Made by a program: the position numbers and the translations under genes. From NCBI RefSeq assembly GCF_036785885.1, contig NC_092312.1:12542001-12606000 (forward strand): 64,000 bases of DNA, given 5' to 3'. This DNA is from Coffea arabica (lineage: Eukaryota; Streptophyta; Magnoliopsida; Gentianales; Rubiaceae). Below the pieces are notes generated by a model. The model made no database searches, was not told the DNA's origin, and was given only the letters and a program-made list of their open reading frames with translations. How positions within the stretch are numbered: the first letter of the stretch is position 1; the number at the start of each line of letters is the position of its first letter. Shown here piece after piece: positions 22,634-34,848 of the stretch.

Positions 22634-25600
22634 ATGGGCAAGGGTTCGAAGAGTGGTGCATGCAAGTCTGCATCGCATCAGCTCTTCAAGGACAGGGCAA
22701 AAAACCGTGTCGATGATCTTCAAGGGATGTTTTCGGATCTGCAGTCTGCAAGAAAGGAGAGCCGTAGCATTGATGCTGCAGTTCTTGAAGAGCAGGTCCA
22801 TCAGATGCTCCGTGAGTGGAAAGCTGAGCTCAATGAGCCCTCCCCTGCTTCTTCTTTGCAGGTAAAGCCTCCGCTGATTGCGTGCAATAGATGTACTTAC
22901 ACAGAAGCTGATTTGACACTGCCTTTAAATGTCAGTTGTTGTGTTATTCTATGAACTTTGCACAACAGTAGTAGAGTTCAGACGTAAGACTGCAATATAG
23001 ATGTGCATTCTAGTTTCTGTTCTTATTGCTGTGGGCTGTATTCTGGAGCATAAAACTTGTAATTGTATGTGTTAAAGTGGATCTAGATATGTTGACTTAT
23101 GTACTATTTATATCTCAGATGTGAGTATGTCTAAGAAGACTTTGATGATGAGTTTTCTAAGTAGATTGCTATGTAGGAATGTGGTGGTGAGCATGTGCTG
23201 ATAGTTGTGAAAAAATATGCACTATGGTGATTCAGTGTTATGTGCTTCTTTTTGCAATTCCTAAGATGCAGCTGAATGTACAGGTGCATGTGTAGCAATG
23301 CATCGTTTTATTTTGATAGGAATTTTTGAGTGTCCCTCTGATGTCGATATAATATCTGCAGGGTGGGAGTCTTGGTTCATTCTCGTCAGACATTTATAGG
23401 CTGTTACAACTTTGTGAGGAGGAAGATGATGCCACCAGTGCCTTAGCTGCACCCAAGTCTGAGCCAGATGCACAAAAGGCTGATAGTGGTGCTGTCTTTC
23501 AAGAGGTAATTATTATGCTACTCATCTTCATTATGCATTTGTTTGATTTCTTTGACCAAAATTTCTGACAATTGTAATCATATTTTCTTTTTCTACGAAT
23601 GGAGATTGATTTGTGTAATGTGTCATATTTATCTGTTAAACCAAGTTTTGGGTTTTGGTTCAAGTCAACATGTCATAACTTGTCTTGAACAGGCAGATTG
23701 TGTTTTTAGTATTATAACCAAGAAGCAAAGTGCAAACTTTGTTAAGGCTTGTTTCTCTTTTACAACAGATGTGTCATGGTTGTGGCACAAAATCAGCGTC
23801 GCCACTGATTCATGGGTTGTGTAAGTTTTGGCATGACATGGAATATGCTTGTATGAACACTTCTTCTTGACATTTCACTCTAAAGGTGTCTATGGTAAAA
23901 GTCAAGTGCCGTGTGTTATATACTTCTTTTTTTAAAAAAAATTTGCCTTTATAAAGTTAATTTTTTCTGGACAATATAAGTAAAACGTTTTTTTCATCCT
24001 AACCTGCAGTTCAACCTTTCTTAGAAGGCCTCCTTATATCTTGAAGAAGGCATTCTCTGAGAGATGTTCCTCTTAGTTACTTTTCATTTTCGGTCAGACA
24101 TGAAGAGTTTTTGATGATCTTCTTAATCGATCTTACAAGTTAGGTATGCAATATATCACAGATAGTTTTCTGTAATTGTTGAGGCTGTGTTTTTGTGAAC
24201 ATATGGACATAATCTTTTGGTGATGCAATTGATTAGTAGCTTATGTTGTTAACACCCCCTGGCTAACTCTCCAGATTCGTACCTCCATTCTGATTTTTTA
24301 TTGGTAGCTAAGTCGTTAACATCCGCTGACTCAAGATTCTTGCTGTGTTTGTAAAATTCAAAATTTGCTTTGAGATGTGCACAATGTTATGTGATTGTTT
24401 ACCAGTTGTGTCTTATGTGGAAAATTGTTGTGTTTGTCTTTCTGTGAAAACCTTTGACATATCTGTTTTTTCTTATTGGTCAAAGCAAGTTTGAAGCTTG
24501 TTGGAACTTGTTTATCAAAATTAGGCTGATTTTTTATTTTCTGTATGACTTACTTGTGGTAATTATAAGACCTACCACTTGTAACTTTTTCACTACATGT
24601 TGCTTTTACTTGATGAAAACAATCATTGATCATCTAAACCTTTTCTTGCGGCAGTTTCTGTGAAAGTGTTACATCTTTAAGGTGCACAATATAGGTTGGC
24701 TTTCAAAGTCGATGCACATGATATGTTTAATTCTTTGTAAGGTACACAGTATAGGGTGGTATTTTAGTCACATTACTGTTTTTGTACAAGTCAACAAGAT
24801 TTCTTGTCTTACAGTCTCTGGAATGACATCTTGATCACATTTGTCAATAAATGTGCTTAATGTATCTTTTATTTTTTTTTTATTATCTGGCATTTGTTGT
24901 TTAATTTTCTTTTTGCCCATTCTTTTGGTTTCTTGTATGCTATTCTGTTTGCAATTTCTGGAGTTGTAGGTTGTCTTTCTCCATATTATGGGAGTAGCAA
25001 ATACCTAGCTATCTCTTTCCTTGTTACTTGGGTACACAAGTAAAACTTGCAATTGTGTTAAATTGCTGCAGGGTTTCGTTGCTGCTCAGGCGTCTCAGGA
25101 ACAAAGCTTCCAATTGCTTGATCAGTGCAAAAACTCTCCTGCAGGAGCTAATAGTATGGGGGTCAACAATCTGGGGCTTCCAACACAGTTAGAGTATCAC
25201 ACATTTGATTTGCATCAGGACTTTGAGAACCAGTATTTCCAAGGATTTGATGGTACGGGCCTTTGTGGGGAGGATGCTTTGCCCCAGATTGCTGGTTTTG
25301 TACAAAATTTTTGTCCTCCACCTGCTGCTTTTTTAGGGCCAAAATGTGCACTTTGGGATTGTCCGAGGCCAGCACAAAGGTCAGAGTGGTGTCAAACATC
25401 ACAGGACTACTGCAGTGGCTATCATGCCACAATTGCACCAGCTGAAGGCTATCCTGGCATGGCTCCAGTTTTACGACCTGGAGGCATTGGCTTGAAGGAT
25501 AATTTACTTTTTGCGGCTCTTAGTGCAAAAGCTCAAGGAAAAGATGTTGGAATTCCAGAATGTGAGGGGGCTGCAACCACAAAATCCCCTTGGAATGCAC

Positions 25601-26281
25601 CTGGTAAGTCTGTTGAAGCCCTTTTAAGCCTATGTTGTGATTTCCATGGTGGGTCAGATCTTCTATTCACATGATTTATTATAGTGATGAACTCTTTTGA
25701 CAAATCAGTTTCCTTAAATTTCTGCAGAGCTTTTTGATCTTGTTGTTCTGGAAGGAGAAATGATCAGGGAATGGCTTTTCTTTGATAAGCCTCGAAGAGC
25801 ATTTGAAAGTGGAAATAGAAAGCAAAGGTCATTGCCAGATTACACTGGACGTGGCTGGCATGAGTCTAGGAAGCAAGTGATGAATGAATATGGAGGGTTG
25901 AAGAGATCATACTATATGGATCCGCAGCCAATGAAAAACTATGAGTGGCACCTGTATGAATATGAGATTAACAAGTATGATGTCTGTGCATTGTATAGGC
26001 TGGAACTGAAGCTTGTTGATGGGAAAAAGAGCCCGAAAGGGAAGATAGCTACTGATTCTGTCACTGATCTGCAGAAGCAAATGAAGAAGCTTACTGCTGA
26101 GTTTCCATCTGACAAGCAGCGTGCCATCAAAGGTGGTGCTAAGGCCGCTTCAAAGGATGCTGCGGGAAGCATTTATTCTACCCCGAATAGAATGCCTCCT
26201 ACAGGTGAAGGGTTTGAGTACAGCACAGGTGCTTCATATGAATATCTTGTTGACAATTTGAATGGTTACTATGTCACGTAG
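22634..26281 (+). CDS. VOZ1: VOZ (vascular plant one zinc finger) transcription factor
   Basis: Four coding exons: 22634-22861, 23362-23505, 25072-25603 and 25728-26281, all GT/AG, giving 485 residues, the usual VOZ length. Domain A at the N-terminus has [20 protein letters not shown]. The VOZ domain begins about residue 213 with KCALWDC and holds a C3H zinc site, C216, C221, C238 and H242. It continues with the conserved basic block [20 protein letters not shown], then [20 protein letters not shown] and [20 protein letters not shown]. Arabidopsis VOZ1/VOZ2 dimerise, bind a GCGT-N7-ACGC palindrome, act with phytochrome B and promote flowering. The phase of the third intron splits a Glu codon. 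The segment between C221 and C238 is a little longer (16 residues) than I recall for Arabidopsis. The gene looks intact. Whether it is VOZ1 or VOZ2 needs a tree. Confidence 0.95.
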
Positions 26282-26699
26282 TGGGTAAAAGTGAAGCAGT
26301 TGGAATAAGGGGAAACTGTATCAGTGTGCATCCATTGTGCTGCTCACTGCAGGTCCAGGCAATTGCTGGAGTTCTGAGCTTGCATTTGCTTCACGTCCTT
26401 CAGTATTCAGTCTGATGTGTCAACCAAACCTCTCGTGTCTCCTGTAGAATTATTGTCAATAGTACATTGTCATCTGAAGTGCAGCGGCCATCTGACAGTT
26501 ACCGTTTTGGAGCACCTTTAACTGCAGAAACATGGCGGGCGAGTACCAAAACTGGCTGCCCTTGCTAATTTTATTGCTCGATCATCATGAACTCTTGCTG
26601 CATCTTTAGCCTTATTAGTACTAGATGCGATGAATGCTCACAGTTGTCTAGCATTGTCTGACTTTTGGGTTTCAGGACTTGCTGTTAGCGGGCGAGGGT
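26282..26699 (+). other. 3' UTR of the VOZ gene
   Basis: Sequence directly after the TAG, transcribed-looking and not repeated elsewhere in the window. It ends where the duplicated segment begins. Confidence 0.5.
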
Positions 26700-27689
26700 T
26701 CATGGTAGCCATAACTTGAAATATGTAGCATTGTCATTTTACCTCGTATATAAGCATGTCTTGGGCTCTTAGCTCCTCTGGCCTCTTATCAAGTCTATGA
26801 GACCCAGATATTGACTGCTGTCCTTGCCTTTCATTTCGCTTTGCTTGGTCCTTGATGCTTTTCTGTTGGATAGCTAGTTTTACTACCAACCTGAGTAAAA
26901 GCATGGATGCAATCCCAAATGAGACTGCTAGGTAAAAAGCTTTATTTGATGGATTTTCTAGAATTAATAGTAGTCAAAATTGGTAAACATCCATGAAAGT
27001 CGTACTTCTTGAGTTCTAATCCAGGTCTTGTCTGAGGAGGGTGCCCGCTGTTGATGACTTAGTGGCGTCCAAGTTAGAAATGGATAAACAAGATGTGGGG
27101 ATTACGATTTTAGGCGCCCAGAGAAGACGATTTACCAGCATTATTCCTGGAGCGCTCATGATGGAGATTCTAGATTGCCAAAACACTAACCTCTTACAAA
27201 TTACAATTCCCGTGCACTGGCGTGTTAAATGGTCTGTCTCCTAATTCACAAACGCATTTCCCGAAAGAATCGTTCAACTGAAGGGTGAACAAACATCAGT
27301 TTGTTTCCCTGATTATTGTTCATTCATACCCCTTTTTATTGCTAGCGTTCCGACCAAATTTGAACTGCAATTAAATCCAAGTAACTATAGCTAAGTATCT
27401 AGTTTCCTATATTTATTATATACAAAACAAAACAATCAATGATTCCCAAAACATGTATAAGGAATACCCCCATTCTAGCTAGAAATCCCAGTTTTCCAAG
27501 TGGCTCCTATGATTCTGATATCAACCACAATAGCAATCATATTCGAATGTGCAGATGCAGAAAAATGTTGGAAGAGAATCCCGTTTCTTGCTTCGATCGG
27601 TGATAGACAGTCAGAGCCAACACCAGTCTTCAATAGAAACTTTATTCACTCCAAGAATTGGATTTTTAGTGTTGACTTAGCCACGTTAT

Positions 27690-27905
27690 CTCCAGATTCC
27701 AAGGATGTCTAACCCCCATAAATAGAACACAATTTTCTGAGCTTTTTGCAAACTGCAGCAGCTATCGAGCAATTGAAATAGAGATGATCGACGATTTCCT
27801 CGACTTTCACTGCACAGCACACATTCAACTGTCCCTGTTAAACAGCCCCATTCCCTAAGCCGATTCCTTGTGAGGAATCTCCTACAACAGGCCATCCAAA
27901 GTATA
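27690..27905 (-). pseudogene. LINE reverse-transcriptase zinc-binding (zf-RVT) remnant, copy A
   Basis: Minus-strand frames give FLTRNRLREWGCLTGTVECV followed by LC and, after a frameshift, EEIVDHLYFNCS. This matches the C-x2-C...H...C zf-RVT domain at the C-terminus of plant LINE polyproteins. No longer codes in a single frame. Confidence 0.6.
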
Positions 27906-28439
27906 AAAGAGAATCAAGGAAAATATCCTTTTCCCTACACTAATTACCATTGAACAGTTGGTCCAGCATTTCTGTTTATTAGCTTCTCCTACAGGCTTGT
28001 ATCACTCTTTGAACCATTCAGTATCTCAGCCTATTGACTCCTCCTGCAGGAACTACTTAACCTATCTGGAACAGTATATCCAGAGAAATCAGGTGAGAAA
28101 TGTATGTAACACCACGTACAAAATCAGAAATAACGGCTCCAAGCAATAAAACAATCAAAGACTGCCAAGCACTAAAACTACTTTGTTTTGTCAAAACTCT
28201 CAAGGACACAACCACGCAAAATATGAATAATCTTTCTCAACCCAGATATCGAAATTTCAGATTTTCTTCAACCATCCGCACATAGAAAGTTGTACATGGT
28301 TTTAACTGACCTTAGGAAAAAAAAAAAGGAAAATAAAAAAAAGACGCGTAGCTGATGATTGTGCGTACTTCTTCTGGAAAATTTTACAATAGAAAGACCA
28401 TTATCCAGGCATCCCTTGTAGTTTACAACCCAAAAATGC

Positions 28440-28552
28440 CGTGCAACTGTTTTTCATGAACTTCCTTGCAACACGAGGGGTTTAAAAATGCTGCTGACGA
28501 TTTAAAACTTAGGCCACCAGCTCAAAGCCTGCAAAATTTCACAACCGGTAGT
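28440..28552 (-). pseudogene. Tail of a cystatin-like gene, copy A
   Basis: Reads VVKFCRL then a TGA then AGGLSF on the minus strand, the same as the end of the pseudogene at 38540-38991 but with a stop in place of Arg. The rest of the gene is lost at the duplication breakpoint. Confidence 0.6.
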
Positions 28553-29041
28553 TACTTTGCTACATTAGACATTTACGGTTAATGTTACATTATTTATGGT
28601 ACCTTAAATTATTCGTAAAAGCAAAAAACTATCATACCTACGATGCAATGTCGATAAATTTCAATCAATATTTGTATTTGAATTTGTGATCTAAACCTCG
28701 CTTTTACCCATTCATCGGTATTTCATCACCGACTAATTGCGAGAACAAAATAGCATATTTTTGAAGTAATTTTTGCTTAAAAGCAATATACATTCTAAGA
28801 CCATTTTTTGGTTTAGTGATGATAAATTAGGATTTAGGACTTATAAATTAGGGTTCAAGGTTTAAGAATTGCGACATAGGCTTTATAAATTAGAGTTTAG
28901 GGTTTAGGATTTAGGGTTTATGAATTAGAGTTTGGCTTTATAAATTAGGGTTTAGTTATTAGATATTAGGGCTTCGCTAAAAAAAATTATTATTTTTTGT
29001 CTTTGCCACATGTAGTGCATGCGGCTATTAAGGCTTTGCTG
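28553..29041. other. AT-rich spacer with degenerate telomere-like repeats
   Basis: From about 28840 to 28975 the words TTTAGGG, TTAGGG and ATAAATTAGGGTTTA recur, resembling a decayed interstitial plant telomere repeat (TTTAGGG)n. No gene. Confidence 0.5.
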
Positions 29042-29049
29042 CATGCGGC

Positions 29050-29448
29050 TAGGGCTGCAAACGAATCGAGTCGAGTCGAGTTTTAGTTTAATCAAGTCGA
29101 GCCTTGACTTAATTTTATTGAACTCAAGCTTGACGAGTTGACAGTTTAAAGCTCGAGATCGAGCTCGAAAAAAATTAATTATTTTTTTTAAAAAATAAAT
29201 AAAATAATATTTTTTCTTAATAAATAATAAAATATTAAGGATATATATGTAATTTTACTATTAAAATAAAAATATATATATAATTTAAAAATATACATAT
29301 ATATATACTTAAAATAAAAAAATACAATATTTTGAGCTCGAGTTCGAGCTCGATTTCGACTCGAGCCAATTCGAGCTCGATATTGATGGAGCTCGAGTTG
29401 ACCTTGACTCGAGTCACTCGCGAGCGGCTCGGTTTGTTTGCCGCCCTA
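29050..29448. mobile_element. hAT-type MITE
   Basis: A 399-bp noncoding element whose ends are imperfect inverted repeats (TAGGGCTGCAAACGAATCGA and, inverted on the right, TAGGGCGGCAAACAAACCGA). It is flanked by CATGCGGC (29042-29049) and TATGCAGC (29449-29456), an 8-bp target duplication with two mismatches. TAGGG ends and an 8-bp TSD indicate the hAT superfamily. Sub-ends are rich in GAGCTCGAG. Truncated relatives are at 39730-39904 and 62172-63090. Confidence 0.7.
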
Positions 29449-29831
29449 TATGCAGCAAAACATGTTACCAAAATAAAAAAAAAATTTCCCTTGTCCATCG
29501 CAAAAAGAAAAAGAAAAAAAATGCTGTTTTTTTGGTAGCGGTAAATTTCAATTTCGCGTGACCCTTCAATCATCACAACTCCTCATTCAACATCACTTCT
29601 CCAGCTTTTTCTATTTTCCGCATTATTTACAGAATTTCGCCAATCTTATTGCTGTAAACGCGATGAAATCCAGTCAAGCTGAGTAACAAAAATGTTAGCA
29701 AAAAAGGTAACATGTCATCAGTCAATGCCGCTCAACTTTCACATATAAAAAATGAATCTGGAATCAAGAAAAAAAAAAAAAAAGAAGATTCTAACATTGC
29801 TAACACAATCTATGCAAGTAGCAACCTTGAT

Positions 29832-29995
29832 AAGTTTGTTTGGATGGGAAGGTTTTTGAAATATTTATTTGAAATAATTATTGTAACATTTTTTGTGATG
29901 TGATGTATATGAGATAAAAAGGTGGTTGAAAATTGTGTGTATGATGTAAGCAAAACAAAATTTGAATTTTTTTTTTTTGAAAATCTTGCAACCCA
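29832..29995. repeat. MITE-like element, GATTTGTTTGGAT family
   Basis: Begins AAGTTTGTTTGGATGGGAAG and contains TTTTTTGTGATGTGATGTAT, shared with 2911-3089 and 10559-10693. Noncoding and diverged at the right end. Confidence 0.5.
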
Positions 29996-30330
29996 AATAG
30001 GACAGCCAACATGAATATTGGTCAGTACTCTAGTTAATTGTTACATCGACAGAAGTTAAGGAGAGGCAAAAAAAATACAAAGGGAATTGAACAATTAGGG
30101 AAAAATCAAGTGTACGAATTAAGATACTAATGCTAATGTACAAAATTCGTTTTTAGCCAGTTGATTCCAACACCGTTCCTACCATATTAGGGGATTTTGT
30201 GATCAAGAAAGTACATAAAACAAACTGAAATGATATCCCAAAGATGCATTTCATACATCTTAACATTCCAAAGCAAAACATAGTTCCAAAGTATGTATTA
30301 TCTTTCAATCAAAAAATAGTTCGTTATAGA

Positions 30331-31312
30331 TCACAACGGACTATGTCTGCTCATGAAGGTTAAGATTGCTTCATTCACATCATCAGGAAATTGCTCCTAA
30401 ACAAAGTGTGTTCCCTTGGGCAAATATTTCATCTCCAAATCCGGAACAAATTTGTTCACTCTTTCATTATGTATGTAATCATGTATACCAGGAAACTTTA
30501 GGAAATGATCATTTCAAGTAATTATCATCAGAGCCAGTACTCTGATTTGTTGATTTACTATTTTGACAGTTTCATTAAGTGACTTGAAACAAAGTAGGTT
30601 AACCAAACAAAGGTCAAGACATCAGTAAAAATAGAGTATATTCTGGTCAGTTTAGCTCTTTTATATTCTGGTCAGTTTAACTCTTTTGTTTTGAGTGGTA
30701 GTATCACAATATTGTACTATTTGCGTACCTAAAAGGCATTTTTAAGGCAGTGCTGAATCCAATTCTCTCATACCAAGTTCCATAAAATGTTAGATCATGC
30801 TTCGTAATCCACGAGGGACAAAGAGAATCATCAATCAAATCTAGGCTGTTCTTACCATCGCAAGTTTCTGGAATCTCATCGTGGGAAAAGAGGATGTACA
30901 TTTTCTTTTCAATTGCTTTTGGATCAAAGCAGTTGAATTCATCTTTAGCTTTTTGAGGATCCTGAAAATGATTACACTGTTGTACTTAAAAACCAAAACT
31001 AAATTATATTCGAATGAAAATTATACAAACAAAAATTTTTTTATTACAAAAAATCACCTAATATTATTGGAAAAGGTTTTAGTAGTTATTAAAGAAAGCT
31101 TTTACCTAACATTTTGAACATAACTATAAAAAGGCAACTAACCTTCCATCTTGAAAGATAGCACTTTGGAGATAGATTTTGAAAAGGCGAAAACTGAGTT
31201 CCAGGGATAAATGGTGGTCCAATGGTTATAATTCAATTGACCATTTCTTGGTGATGAATAACGAATAGGCTAGCTATTTGCATCCCAAAGCCTTTGGCCA
31301 CAAGAAAAACTT
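30331..31312 (-). pseudogene. Epoxide hydrolase-like pseudogene, copy A
   Basis: Three exons of an alpha/beta-hydrolase-fold soluble epoxide hydrolase on the minus strand. The first, about 31145-31312, reads FLVAKGFGMQIASLFVIHHQ. The second, 30729-30961, holds the lid with WITKHDLTFYGTWYERIGF. The last, 30331 to about 30585, holds the catalytic acid and His region. The nucleophile position, normally Asp in KDFG or HDWG, is Gly (GGC). There are two stops: TGA in the first exon (V-N-stop where copy B has V-N-G) and TAG in the last (H-F-V-stop where copy B has Q). The N-terminal exon is missing. Copy A therefore cannot make an active enzyme. The block 30213-31413 aligns to copy B (40754-46075 minus its insertion). 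Confidence 0.85.
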
Positions 31313-31485
31313 GAAAGATTTTTTAGAATATATTTAGAGATTGTGAACACATAAGAATGCTTTTGGTTTCTGGATCAGAACATGTTCATGCTTGTACTTA
31401 ACAAATTTTAAAGCTAGTTTGAAGGGGCTGGGCTGGGGGCTTAGGGTATTTGCAATACGTAAAGGTGGAGGGTAAATTTCTCCAT

Positions 31486-31883
31486 AAATGGAGTCGGAAG
31501 GCGAATTGCTAGAGATTAGGAAAATTAGGGTTTATATTGTCCATGGCATAGAATGAGGTAGTTCCAATAATTCCGGCCATGATGTAGCAGCAGCAGGACA
31601 TGAGAAGGAATTGTTGTCACCGCCTCAGAATAAGTAGAAAGTTGGAGAAGAAAATTTTGCAGGAAAGTATCTCTAAAGGCACCTCAGCGTCCAACACTCC
31701 TTTGAATCCGAATAGGAGGAAGACGAGCTATTGAATACCTTGGCACTTCATTCGATTATGTGCGAAGAAGATGACACCTTGGAGGACATGGCTTCATTGC
31801 TCACGGAATACTACTCTAGTGGCTTCTGCAACGACTCGGGAGACAAATGGTTTAAGTATTTGCAGTGGATCGTTGACAGCCAG
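31486..31883 (+). pseudogene. First-exon relic of a cystatin-like gene
   Basis: The plus strand reads DMASLLTEYYSSGFCNDSGD and KWFKYLQWIVDSQ then GTACT, matching exon 1 of the intact gene at 58527-59462 (SILNDYYPDGCNDENDVWFK, YWRQLVDSE, GTACC) with the same splice phase. Upstream an ATG at 31486 opens MESEGELLEIRKIRV but the frame is broken by stops and shifts before the conserved part. No exons 2 and 3 follow. It is in the opposite orientation to the other two family members here. Confidence 0.6.
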
Positions 31884-31997
31884 GTACTATTTTCTGTTAA
31901 TGGAAAAAATTTAGAGATTATATTGATGAATATATTTTTCCCATATTTCTGTTGTACCTGTAGAATATGTGCTGTTATTTTACCTCGGGTTACGTCT

Positions 31998-32190
31998 ACA
32001 GTGGAAAGTTCACTTTTCTGCTCATAGTAGATAGAAGCAATGCAAGGAGGCCAACTGTGCTCTGCAGGGACGCACAAAGAAGGATATCCGGGCACCACTG
32101 GAGAAAGTCAATTGTGCATGGATGAAAAATGTATACATTTTAAAATCACAATCAAAGTCCTCTTAAAAATTTATTCATCATCTAATGCCC
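31998..32190 (+). repeat. Relic related to the core of the palindromic element
   Basis: GTGGAAAGTTCACTTTTCTG and GCATGGATGAAAAAT with the intervening spacing match 42702-42862, part of the core of the 4.1-kb element, at visibly lower identity. Probably an older fragment of the same transposon family. Confidence 0.6.
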
Positions 32191-32331
32191 AATAATAGCT
32201 TAGCTAATTTAGATGTTGGGTAAGCTATTATCAGTTATGCCCAACATCTAACTAATAGCTTTCAGGCATAACCACTTTAAGATGTTCTTTCAGGCACTAA
32301 TAGCTTAGCTTAAAGTGGTTATGCCTGAAAT
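32190..32331. repeat. Nested foldback (hairpin) cluster
   Basis: A perfect 22-bp inverted repeat at 32260-32281 and 32309-32330 (starting TTTCAGGCATAACCACTTTA) has a 27-nt loop. A second pair, TAGATGTTGGG and CCCAACATCTA, lies just to the left, around an AAGCTATTA/TAATAGCTT pair. Noncoding foldback of unknown origin. Confidence 0.75.
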
Positions 32332-32866
32332 AAGTAATTCAAATATTATTGATATTATCTATTACTTTCTGCTAGTTGGGAGATTTTTTTTTCACTCATA
32401 TTAGTCACACGAGACTTAGAGTGTGACTTACTATTATTTGACATATGGATGTGAAAAAAAATGAAAAAGCTTTCCGGTTGATAACTGCAAGTGAATGTGA
32501 TGGGGTGTTGTATGTTTTTGGTTTGATGGAAGAGACAATTTCCATCTTGGGTAATAATATTAGAAAATTATCAAACTGGCAAATAGTTCATGAGACTAGC
32601 TTTATAACCCGTGCTATGCATGAAAATTATAAAATTATAAAATTATTAAAATTTAAAATAAAGATATAATAGTTAAAAAAATTATCTAATCCTTACAATG
32701 AAAATGCAAAAGTTTTAGAGTGCATGAAATTTTTGTACAACTGTATAAATATTAATTCTTATCAAAATTTGTGATTATGCTTGAAAGATATAGGCATATT
32801 TTTCTCTAATATTTAAGTTTTAACATTGTTTTCAATAACTGTAGCTATGACTTTTTTTAGGCTTCT

Positions 32867-32868
<2 letters not shown>

Positions 32869-32907
<39 letters not shown>
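32869..32907. repeat. (TA)n microsatellite
   Basis: Perfect TA run of about 38 bp. Confidence 0.95.
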
Positions 32908-32911
<4 letters not shown>

Positions 32912-33151
32912 TTGAAAATATGCTTACTTCCTTCATTCTTAGATTTAAACACATGGACTCACTTGATCAAATTTGTTGAAATCACAATAAAAATCAAAAC
33001 CTATTGTAATTTTTTAAAACTCCCTATAAAAGGTATCTAATGTAAATTTATTTTAATTCAAAAAATAAGAGGTTAAGAAAAAGATGAATATTTGAAATAT
33101 TAAGTCAGATTATTTTATTATAACAATTTGACAATATACATAACTTCAAAT

Positions 33152-34838
33152 GGCTAACTACTGATGGGGAAAGACAGATGGAAAAAACAAGATACATTGG
33201 CTATCATGGAAAAAAAATGGCACTGAAAAGATCTGAAGGTGGGTTGGGATTCAAGGATATAAAAGCATTTAATAAGGCCTTGTTGGGGAAGCAGATACTT
33301 ATCAGTAAAGTATTGAGAGCTAAGTACTTCCTTAAGGATTCCATATTCAAGTGTAAGCCTAAAAAAAATGCCTCTTGGATTTGGCAAGGTCTATTAGGAG
33401 TCAGAAGCTTAGTTGAAAAAAGTGTGATCAGAAGGATTGGCAATGGGAGAAGCTCAAACATCTGGGAGCATAAATGGATTCCAAGATCATCTCTGGTAAG
33501 CCTTCTACCCCAAGACCCCTTAACAGCTTACTGAAGATGGTGCACGAGCTTATCATTCATAAAAGATGGGACAGAAACACCATTTTTAAAACTTTTAACC
33601 CAAGTGATGCAAAAAGGATTTTGAGTATCCCTATCAGCTTAACAGGCAGGGAGGATAGCTATTTTTGGCAACACAATGCAGGAGGTTGTTATTCTATAAG
33701 TTCTGGGTACAAACTTCTGATGGAAGAAAGTGACAGTACTGAGAAGGCAAAATCAGGAGAAGCTGGTCCAAGCATAATGGAAGGATGTCAACAGCTAAAG
33801 CATATGTGGAATACTCTTTGGAAGCTCAATATAAAACATAAGATTAAGCTGTTTATATGGAAGTGCATCAAAGGGGCATTGCCAGTCAGAGAAGCAATAT
33901 TCAGAAGGACAAGAATGGGAGATCTAGTATGTAGAGCTTATGGGGAGGGCCAGGAAATAGTGGAACATTTATTCCTAAACTACCCTTGGATATATGGAAG
34001 GTGGCCCCTATATAATGGGATGGAGCTAGAGATCAACAAGGAGATTTCAAACGATAGTGAAGCAAAATATCAGAGGTAAATACAAGACCAGAAGGGGCAC
34101 AACATATTGGACTGACTGTAAACATTCTGTGGCAAGTGTGGAAGAAAGAAACAAGAAGGACTTCGAAAACCAAAACAGATGTCCACTAGTGAAGACAATG
34201 AACAAAGCTCAGAAGGATTGGTTGGAACAAGAGAAGCTAGGAAAAACTAAGAACAAAATGAGCATATGAGAAACAACTTTCAACCAAACAGTACATCATT
34301 AGGAGCACGAAGATGAGGGGATCATAATACTGGAAATGAACACAACAAGTCAACAAAGACAGCGTTCACTTGGAGTTGGAGCTATAGCTAGGACATATCA
34401 GCACACAAGGATTGCAGAATGGGCGCTAAAGGAGAGAACACTAGGAACTAAGATCCTTGATGATGCGGTAGCAGTTAAATTGGTCTTAAGTAAAGCTATG
34501 GAGCAACATTGAGACAGGATCAAAATACTATCCCACAACAAGGAATTACTGAGACAGTTAAGGCATCAAAGCTCCTCAGAAAGTCGTTTAGCAACTCTGA
34601 TTGATGACATTACTGAATTGCAGAAGATGTTTCGCATGTGCTCTTTTGAGCTGGTTAGTGAAGAAAATATGACAAATTGTAAAAGATTAAGTTCTTATGC
34701 CTTTGGCATTCTTTTGGATGAGGATTGGTATTTTCCTCAGTGCAATTGAGCACTAGTTGTAAAGCTTTTCGAGCCTTTGCTCGCACATGTAAATTCTTTA
34801 TAGTGAATGGAAAAATCTTATCATTTCGTTTAAAAAAA
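33152..34838 (+). mobile_element. 5'-truncated LINE (non-LTR retrotransposon)
   Basis: Degenerate plus-strand coding sequence. It starts in the end of the reverse transcriptase (LKRSEGGLGFKDIKAFNKAL-LGKQ), passes through the zf-RVT domain (LWKLNIKHKIKLFIWKCIKG, EIVEHLFLNYPW with key Cys replaced by Tyr) and ends in an RNase H-like part. The frame breaks near 34076 and carries further stops. A short A-run ends it at 34831-34840. The direct repeat AACTTCAAAT flanks it at 33142-33151 and 34839-34848, a LINE-type target duplication. 5' truncation, poly-A and TSD together support one target-primed insertion. Inactive. Confidence 0.85.
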
Positions 34839-34848
34839 AACTTCAAAT

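Larger units (their letters stand above)
26700..28552. repeat. Segmental duplication, copy A
   Basis: About 1.85 kb that matches 36608-38595 almost base for base (roughly mid-90s percent by eye). Copy A lacks about 130 bp present in copy B at 38128-38258, at a CTCAA microhomology, and about 20 bp near 27113. It ends abruptly at ACAACCGGTA, after which the two copies diverge completely. It contains a LINE zinc-knuckle remnant and the tail of a cystatin-like gene. Confidence 0.9.

Noticed and set aside
28840-28975. True interstitial telomere array
   Set aside because: Units are degenerate and mixed with ATAAATTAG words; kept only as telomere-like repeats.
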